Assembly (NCBI GenBank): GCA_037447655.1
Contig: JBBHKE010000263.1
Span: forward strand, 25,694 to 89,693
Length of the DNA stretch: 64,000 nt
Reading direction: 5' to 3'
Source: Zygnema cylindricum
Taxonomy: Eukaryota > Streptophyta > Zygnematophyceae > Zygnematales > Zygnemataceae
Shown here piece by piece: positions 57,284-64,000 of the stretch. Under the pieces are notes generated by a model, which saw nothing but the letters and a program-made list of their open reading frames with translations, made no database searches and was not told the origin of the DNA. The stretch's first letter is position 1. The number at the start of each line of letters is the position of its first letter. A program made the translations under genes and the position numbers.

Positions 57284-57532
57284 CGAGAGATAACGGAAGT
57301 GGAGAAGTTTACCTGTTCAAAATGTACTTTAGAGGCTATAGAGAGGGAAAGACAGAGGAATATCTCACTAAAAGAGAAAATTTTGCAGTTGAAACAGAGG
57401 ACAGAACACCTTGTAAAACTACAAAGAGCGGATGAGAGGGGGGGAGAGAGATGGGGAGAGAGAAAGAGACAAGGAGAAAAGAGCTTCACCACAAATTGCC
57501 CAGAGCCTGCGAAAAGGAATGGAAGAGGTTGA
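57284..57532 (+). CDS. Exon candidate: CxxC plus coiled coil
   Basis: After GGAGTCGCAG the frame reads REITEVEKFTCSKCTLEAIE, RERQRNISLKEKILQLKQRT, then EHLVKLQRADE, and stays open to 57532. A CSKC pair is followed by a heptad-patterned helix, so it looks like genuine protein for the first ~55 residues. Downstream it enters low-complexity. Two other frames are also open here, which lowers confidence. It lies directly before the purine satellite. Confidence 0.4.
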   Translation, partial: REITEVEKFTCSKCTLEAIERERQRNISLKEKILQLKQRTEHLVKLQRADERGGERWGERKRQGEKSFTTNCPEPAKRNGRG

Positions 57533-57574
57533 TGCGGAAAGGGAATTGCATGGCCATAGATTCAATCTTAACAA

Positions 57575-60500
57575 GGGAGGGAGGGGAGGGAGGGGAGGGA
57601 GGGGAGGAAGAGGGAGAGGGAGAGGGAGAGGGAGAGGGAGAGGGAGAGGAAGAGGGAGAGGGAGAGGGAGAGGGAGAGGGAGAGGGAGAGGGAGAGGGAG
57701 AGGGAGAGGGAGAGGGAGAGGGAGAGGGAGTGGGAGAGGGAGAGGGAGAGGGAGAGGGAGAGGAGAGGGAGGTAGAGGGAGAGAGAAGGAGAGTGAGAGA
57801 GAGGGAGAGAGAGAGAGCAAGGAGGGAGAGGGAGAGGGAGAGAGAGCTGGAAAGAGCGAGGGAGAGGGAGAGGGAGAGGGAGAGGGAGTGGGAGAGGGAG
57901 AGAGAGGGAGCTGGAGAGAGCGGAAGGGAGGGAGGATGAGGGAGGGAGAGGGAGGATGAAGGAGGGAGAGGGAGGATGAGGGAGGGAGAGGGAGAGGGAG
58001 AGAGAGGGAGAGAGAGGGAGCTGGAGAGAGCGGGAGGGAGAGGGGGGGATGAGGGAGGGAGAGGGAGGATGAGGGAGGGAGAGGTAGAGGGAGTGGGAGT
58101 GGGAGAGGTAGAGGGAGAGGGAGAGGGAGCTAGAGAGAGCGAGGGAAAGGAAGAGGGAGAGGGAGAGGGAGAGGGAGAGGGAGAGGGAGAGGGAGAGGGA
58201 GAGGGAGAGGGAGAGGGAGAGGGAGAGGGAGAGGGAGAGGGAGAGGGAGAGGGAGAGGGAGATGGAGAGGGAGAGGGAGAGAGAGGGAGCTGGAGAGAGC
58301 GGGAGGGAGAGGGAGGATGAAGGAGGGAGTGGGAGAGGGAGAGGGAGAGGGAGAGGGAGAAGGAGAGGGAGAGGGAGAGGGAGAGGGAGCTAGAGAGAGC
58401 GAGGGAGAGGGAGAGGGAGAGGGAGAGAGAGGGAGCTGGAGAGAGCGGGAGGGAGGGAGGATGAGGGAGGGAGAGGGAGGATGAGGGAGGCAGAGGAAGG
58501 ATGAGGGAGGGAGAGGGAGAGGGAGAGGGAGAGGGAAAGGGAGAGGGAGAGAGAGGGAGCTGGAGAGAGCCGGAGGGAGAGGGGGGATGAGGGAGGGAGA
58601 GGGAGGATGAGGGAGGGAGAGGGAGAGGGAGAGGGAGTGGGAGAGGGAGAGGGAGAGGGAGAGGGAGGATGAGGGAGGGAGAGGAAGGATGAGGGAGGGA
58701 GAGGGAGACGGAGAGGGAGAGAGAGGGAGCTGGAGAGAGCGTGAGGGAGAGGGGGGATGAGGGAGGGAGAGGGAGGATGAGGGAGGGAGAGGGAGAGGGA
58801 TAGGGAGTGGGAGAGGGAGAGGGAGATGGAGAGGGAGAGGGAGAGGGAGCTAGAGAGAGCGAGGGAGAGGGAGAGGGAGAGGGAGAGGGAGAGGGAGAGG
58901 GAGAGGGAGAGGGAGAGGGAGAGGGAGAGGGAGAGGGAGAGGGAGATGGAGAGGGAGAGGGAGAGAGAGGGAGCTGGAGAGAGCGGGAGGGAGAGGGAGG
59001 ATGAAGGAGGGAGTGGGAGAGGGAGAGGGAGAGGGAGAGGGAGAAGGAGAGGGAGAGGGAGAGGGAGAGGGAGCTAGAGAGAGCGAGGGAGAGGGAGAGG
59101 GAGAGGGAGAGAGAGGGAGCTGGAGAGAGCGGGAGGGAGGGAGGATGAGGGAGGGAGAGGGAGGATGAGGGAGGCAGAGGAAGGATGAGGGAGGGAGAGG
59201 GAGAGGGAGAGGGAAAGGGAGAGGGAGAGAGAGGGAGCTGGAGAGAGCCGGAGGGAGAGGGGGGATGAGGGAGGGAGAGGGAGGATGAGGGAGGGAGAGG
59301 GAGAGGGAGAGGGAGTGGGAGAGGGAGAGGGAGAGGGAGAGGGAGTGGGAGAGGGAGAGGGAGAGGGAGAGGGAGGATGAGGGAGGGAGAGGGAGGATGA
59401 GGGAGGGAGAGGGAGACGGAGAGGGAGAGAGAGGGAGCTGGAGAGAGCGTGAGGGAGAGGGGGGATGAGGGAGGGAGAGGGAAGATGAGGGAGGGAGAGG
59501 GAGAGGGATAGGGAGTGGGAGAGGGAGAGGGAGATGGAGAGGGAGAGGGAGAGGGAGCTAGAGAGAGCGAGGGAGAGGGAGAGGGAGAGGGAGAGGGAGC
59601 TGGAGAGAGCGGGAGGGAGAGGGAGCTGGAGAGAGCGGGAGGGAGAGGGAGCTGGAGAGAGCGGGAGGGAGAGGGGGGATGAGGGAGGGAGAGGGAGGAT
59701 GAGGGAGGGAGAGGTAGAGGGAGTGGGAGTGGGAGAGGTAGAGGGAGAGGGAGAGGGAGCTAGAGAGAGCGAGGGAGAGGAAGAGGGAGAGGGAGAGGGA
59801 GAGGGAGAGGGAGAGGGAGAGGGAGAGGGAGACGGAGAGGGAGAGAGAGGGAGCTGGAGAGAGCGTGAGGGAGAGGGGGGATGAGGGAGGGAGAGGGAAG
59901 ATGAGGGAGGGAGAGGGAGAGGGATAGGGAGTGGGAGAGGGAGAGGGAGATGGAGAGGGAGAGGGAGAGGGAGCTAGAGAGAGCGAGGGAGAGGGAGAGG
60001 GAGAGGGAGCTGGAGAGAGCGGGAGGGAGAGGGAGATGGAGAGGTAGAGAGAGGGAGCTGGAGAGATCGGGAGGGAGAGGGAGGATGAGGGAGGGAGAGG
60101 GAGACGGAGATGGAGAGAGAGGGAGCTGGAGAGAGCGTGAGGGAGAGGGGGGATGAGGGAGGGAGAGGGAGGATGAGGGAGGGAGAGGGAGAGGGATAGG
60201 GAGTGGGAGAGGGAGAGGGAGATGGAGAGGGAGAGGGAGAGGGAGCTAGAGAGAGCGAGGGAGAGGGAGAGGGAGAGGGAGAGGGAGGATGAAGGAGGGA
60301 GAGGGAGGATGAGGGAGGGAGAGGGAGAGGGAGAGGGAGAGAGAGGGAGAGAGAGGGAGCTGGAGAGAGCGGGCGGGAGAGGGGGGATGAGGGAGGGAGA
60401 GGGAGGATGAGGGAGGGAGAGGTAGAGGGAGTGGGAGTGGGAGAGGTAGAGGGAGAGGGAGAGGGAGCTAGAGAGAGCGAGGGAGAGGAAGAGGGAGAGG

Positions 60501-61920
60501 GAGAGGGAGAGGGAGAGGGAGAGGGAGAGGGAGAGGGAGACGGAGAGGGAGAGAGAGGGAGCTGGAGAGAGCGTGAGGGAGAGGGGGGATGAGGGAGGGA
60601 GAGGGAAGATGAGGGAGGGAGAGGGAGAGGGATAGGGAGTGGGAGAGGGAGAGGGAGATGGAGAGGGAGAGGGAGAGGGAGCTAGAGAGAGCGAGGGAGA
60701 GGGAGAGGGAGAGGGAGCTGGAGAGAGCGGGAGGGAGAGGGAGCTGGAGAGAGCGGGAGGGAGAGGGAGCTGGAGAGAGCGGGAGGGAGAGGGGGGATGA
60801 GGGAGGGAGAGGGAGGATGAGGGAGCTAGAGGGAGAGGGAGTGGGAGAGGGAAAGGGAGAGGGAGAGGGAGAGGGAGCTAGAGAGAGCGAGGGAGATGGA
60901 GAGGGAGAGGGAGAGGGAGAGGGAGAGAGAGGGAGCTGGAGAGAGCGGGAGGGAGAGGGAGGATGAGGGAGGGAGAGGGAGGATGAGGGAGGGAGAGGGA
61001 GGATGAGGGAGGGAGAGGGAAGATGAGGGAGGGAGAGGGAGGATGAGGGAGGGAGAGGGAGATGGAGAGGTAGAGAGAGGGAGCTGGAGAGATCAGGAGG
61101 GAGAGGGGGGATGTTGGAGGGAGAGGGAGGATGAGGGCGGGAGAGGGAGAGGGAGAGGGAGTGGGAGAGGGAGTGGGAGAGGGAGAGGGAGAGGGAGAGG
61201 GAGAGGGAGCTAGAGATAGCGAGGGAGAGGGAGAGGGAGAGGGTGAGGGAGAGGGAGAGAGAGGGAGCTGGAGAGAGCGGGAGGGAGAGGGGCGATGAGG
61301 GAGGGAGAGGGAGGATGAGGGAGGGAGAGGGAGAGGGAGAGGGAGTGGGAGAGGGAGTGGGAGAGGGAGAGGGAGAGGGAGAGGGAGTGGGAGAGGGAGT
61401 GGGAGAGGGAGAGGGAGAGGGAGAAGGAGAGGGAGAGGGAGAGTGAGAGGGAGCTAGAGAGAGCGAGGGAGAGGGAGAGGGAGAGAGAGGGAGCTGGAGA
61501 GAGCGGGAGGAAGAGGGAGGATGAGGGAGGGAGAGGGAGGATGAGGGAGGGAGAGGGAGAGGGAGAGGGAGAGAGAGGGAGCTGGAGAGAGCGGGAGGGA
61601 GAGGGAGGATGAGGGAGGGGGAGGATGAGGGAGGGAGGGGGAGGATGAGAGAGGGATTGGGCGAGGGAGAGGGAGAGGGAGCTGGATAGAGCGGGAGGAT
61701 GAGGGAGGGAGGGAGGGAGGGAGGGAGGGAGGGAGGGAGGGAGGGAGGGAGGGAGGGAGGGAGGGAGGGAGGGAGGGAGGGAGGGAGGGAGGGAGGGAGG
61801 GAGGGAGGGAGGGAGGGAGGGAGGGAGGGAGGGAGGGAGGGAGGGAGGGAGGGAGGGAGGGAGGGAGGGAGGGAGGGAGGGAGGGAGGGAGGGAGGGAGG
61901 GAGGGAGGGAGGGAGGGAGG
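57575..61920. repeat. 4.3-kb GGGAGA satellite with higher-order structure
   Basis: Nearly pure plus-strand purine array. The basic GGGAGA unit is punctuated by GAGCTGGAGAGAGCGGGAGG and GGATGAGGGAGG blocks. A higher-order unit of ~683 bp is visible (58261 versus 58943; 58441 versus 59125). Related blocks recur near 59458, 59874 and 60588. All open frames here (Arg-Glu or Gly-Glu repeats) are artefacts of the 6-bp period. Confidence 0.93.
61699..61919. repeat. (GGGA)n tetranucleotide run
   Basis: About 221 bp of uninterrupted GGGA/GAGG tetranucleotide at the end of the purine satellite. Confidence 0.95.
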
Positions 61921-62809
61921 TGACGGTAACTTTATGTGATGACTTAATTTTTTCCGCGTTTTTTCCGTCTATAGGTGGACGTAATTTGGTTTTTGAGGCA
62001 CGCTTCATCATTGCCCATCGCAGCACACCAGGTACTTGAAACAAAATCAACATTGTTTTCACCAATCTTCTCTCAACGAAAGTCTCTCTTTTGCGATCAA
62101 ATTTACTAAACAGTCTCAGGTCTTGCTCCGTTTTTGCATTGTTGAAGAAGAGGGAAAGCATGGGAAATTTATACGTGAACGTTCACTGTAGTAAAGTTAT
62201 CAACCAGATCAAACTCTTTTTGAACGAGCATTCGAGAAAATGTCTTTCCGGCATGGTCTAGAACGGTAATTGTTTCGGTTGTACTTATTTTTTAGGTGAA
62301 TATTCGTAAAATTTTTTTATACACCACCTTTTGTTGCGATTAAAGCAGAGTGAAATAAGAACGCCAAGGTGGTATTAGTTTTATCAACAGTAATTTAGAG
62401 TTTCTTGACTTTTGGTTTTCTAAATGATGTTTTTAGCGCCTTTTGTGATTTTGGGTCAAAAAAACCCGCGATCAAATTGCAGTTGTTAACTAGTACACTG
62501 TGAATCGTTGTTATGGTTAATAAATGATTAGTACGGGACACTGTAATCGTTGTTATGGTTAATAAATGATTGATACGGGGTCTATTTATGGGAATAGAGT
62601 TTTTTTTTTGGCTAAATCACATGTACAATCGTGGACGGCAAAAAGAATGAATGATAACAAAAAAACAATCAGTATTAATAATTAACGCTTTTGTGTTCAT
62701 GTGTCACAAAAAACTGGGACGGAATTAGTTTTATTAGTGTCCTTAGCAATTAACAATGTAGCCATTGGCAGTGGTGCGAATAAGGACTGAAATCTCTTTT
62801 TTGTCTCAG
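61921..62809. other. Spacer with a 43-bp tandem duplication
   Basis: 62496-62538 and 62539-62580 are near-identical units beginning CACTGT(GA)ATCGTTGTTATGG, a sequence reminiscent of the MITE termini. The acceptor-like TTCCGTCTATAG near 61965-61974 precedes GTGGACGTAATTTGG, but no confident exon follows. Confidence 0.45.
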
Positions 62810-62965
62810 TTCTGCGAAATATTCTGCATCTGTTCCCACGAGCAAGCTTATGAATGCGGTTCTTTCTGTGGCCAGGTGGCAGGTGGTAGGTGACAGGTGG
62901 CAGGAGAATGCGGCAGGATCAAAGATGCCTCTGCAGCCCCAGGCATGGTGGACAAAAAGGAATCG
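62810..62965 (+). CDS. Exon candidate (156 bp), unknown product
   Basis: Bounded by TTTGTCTCAG and GTGAGT. One frame is open throughout: SAKYSASVPTSKLMNAVLSV, ARWQVVGDRWQENAAGSK, then MPLQPQAWWTKRN. It begins in phase 1 (or 2) and ends with two spare bases. Another frame (FCEIFCICSHEQAYECGS) is Cys-rich but stops. Product not recognised. Confidence 0.35.
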
Positions 62966-63423
62966 GTGAGTTATGCTGACGGAGGTAGGGTGGGTGGGTG
63001 GAGAGGGACAGAGGGAGGGAAGAGGGACAAGGAGGGAGGGAAGGAGGGTGGGAGGAAAGGAGAGGGAGAGGGGAAAGCAGGAGGGAAAAATTAATGAAAC
63101 ATGAAAATAACATTTTCTAAAGTGCTAAAATAAGATAAAATAAATTGCAATAAAGTAAACTAAACAATAAATGAAATGGTATGGAAAATTTGTTTTATCT
63201 CCACGGTTCTGTGTTTAATTTCATGTATAAGTTTTTTTGCCTTCAGTCAGTTCCAAAAAATACGATGTTTTTGAATGCACTTTTTATATAAATTTTGAGC
63301 CAGAACTTCCATAATTGCAAATAAGTAAAATGACACCCTTGCGGTGCGGAAGGAAAGAAGTCGCTTAACCAGAGAACAAAAATTCCCCTCTCTTAACACG
63401 GGAAAAATGATATCTTATTGCAG

Positions 63424-63475
63424 GACCAATGGGCAGTCGAGTGGGAGGCATTTGAACCGCACTTGACAAAGAGGG
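63424..63475 (+). CDS. Exon candidate after TTATTGCAG, unknown product
   Basis: Following ATCTTATTGCAG the sequence reads DQWAVEWEAFEPHLTKR in one frame. In the frame that fits the preceding exon it reads TNGQSSGRHLNRT and a TGA. The two readings cannot be separated by eye. Confidence 0.3.
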
Positions 63476-63584
63476 TTTTGTTGTTGTTTCCATGCTGCAA
63501 ACTGCGGAGTTGGGTTGATTTGGTTGGTTTTGTGGGGATTTAGGCTTAGGGAGTGGGTTTAGGGTTTTTTATACCCTCATAATA

Positions 63585-63620
63585 AACAATACTATATAAT
63601 AATAATAAATCATAATAGTA

Positions 63621-63653
<33 letters not shown>

Positions 63654-63990
63654 GAAATATAATAATAAATAATAATAAAAATTAATAATAATTAAAAAGA
63701 ATAATAATAAATAATTAATAAAAAATATATATATAATAATAATTAATAATAAAAAACAATAAAAAAATCCTAAAATATCATCTTCATCATCATCATCATT
63801 CATCATCATCATCCTCATGTGGTCTTCAGTGGTCGTGTGGTCATGAGTTGTTGTGCCGTCATGTGTGGTCATGTTATTATGCATCATCGTCCTGCACAAT
63901 CATCATTACCCCATCATGCACCATCAGCATGCATCACCATCATGCATTATTACCATTCACAGTCTCCATGCATTATGATCATGCGTGATC
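63585..63990. repeat. AAT-rich microsatellite and CAT-rich tandem repeats
   Basis: (AAT)n-like sequence at 63585-63770, (CAT)n at 63780-63815, and CATCATGCA/GCATCACC units at 63880-63990. Confidence 0.9.
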
Positions 63991-64000
63991 ACAATTGCAC

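Noticed and set aside
57419-61446. Many Glu/Arg/Gly-repeat frames
   Set aside because: A 6-bp repeat keeps several frames open at once; composition alone explains them.

Overview
The window is non-coding-rich eukaryotic nuclear DNA built mostly from nested transposable elements and simple-sequence satellites. The Ty1/copia elements, short exons with GT/AG borders separated by long AT-rich introns, and the lack of any operon or ribosome-binding-site architecture point to a large, repeat-laden genome of the green lineage. A charophyte alga such as Chara would fit, but this is weak inference. A 10-N assembly gap lies at 27076-27085.

Bases 1-26600 form a nested transposon block. Copia element A (2250-8685, minus strand) has an intact 1452-codon gag-pol and target duplication TATTG. 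It sits inside a 994-bp TIR element (1392-8826, TTA duplication). A complete 649-bp hAT-like non-autonomous element follows at 9432-10080. Next comes a four-level nest: a 229-bp TA-flanked MITE (10330-24142) holds a 727-bp TTA-flanked TIR element (10367-23947), which holds degenerate copia C (11041-23889), which holds intact copia B (13967-20368; 1449 codons). An inverted, uninterrupted relative of the element that A entered lies at about 24578-25366 and shows the empty target site.

Bases 26600-43250 hold older debris. There is a truncated, decayed copia (E, 27500-31010) with a (CT)n expansion in its LTR, back-to-back MITE ends, a decayed plus-strand copia (D, 34168-40287, duplication ATTTG), a LINE 3' fragment with a second 5'-truncated copy, and a 1.2-kb element with 208-bp inverted arms.

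Bases 43250-64000 contain the only candidate host-gene material. One small five-exon gene (48235-49675) has fully compatible splice phases. Several other protein-like plus-strand exons (46695-57532 and 62810-63475) lie among satellites: an ATACGATATTAA array, an 83-bp poly-C run, a 12-bp minisatellite, and a 4.3-kb purine-rich GGGAGA array ending in (GGGA)n. Some of these exons carry in-frame stops, so a pseudogene is possible.

The feature that links the retroelements is their priming site. A, B, C and D all carry GGTTATGGGCC(CA) directly after the 5' LTR. This is complementary to the anticodon arm of eukaryotic initiator tRNA-Met rather than to a tRNA 3' end. In each, gag starts inside the LTR and is translated through the LTR-primer-site junction.
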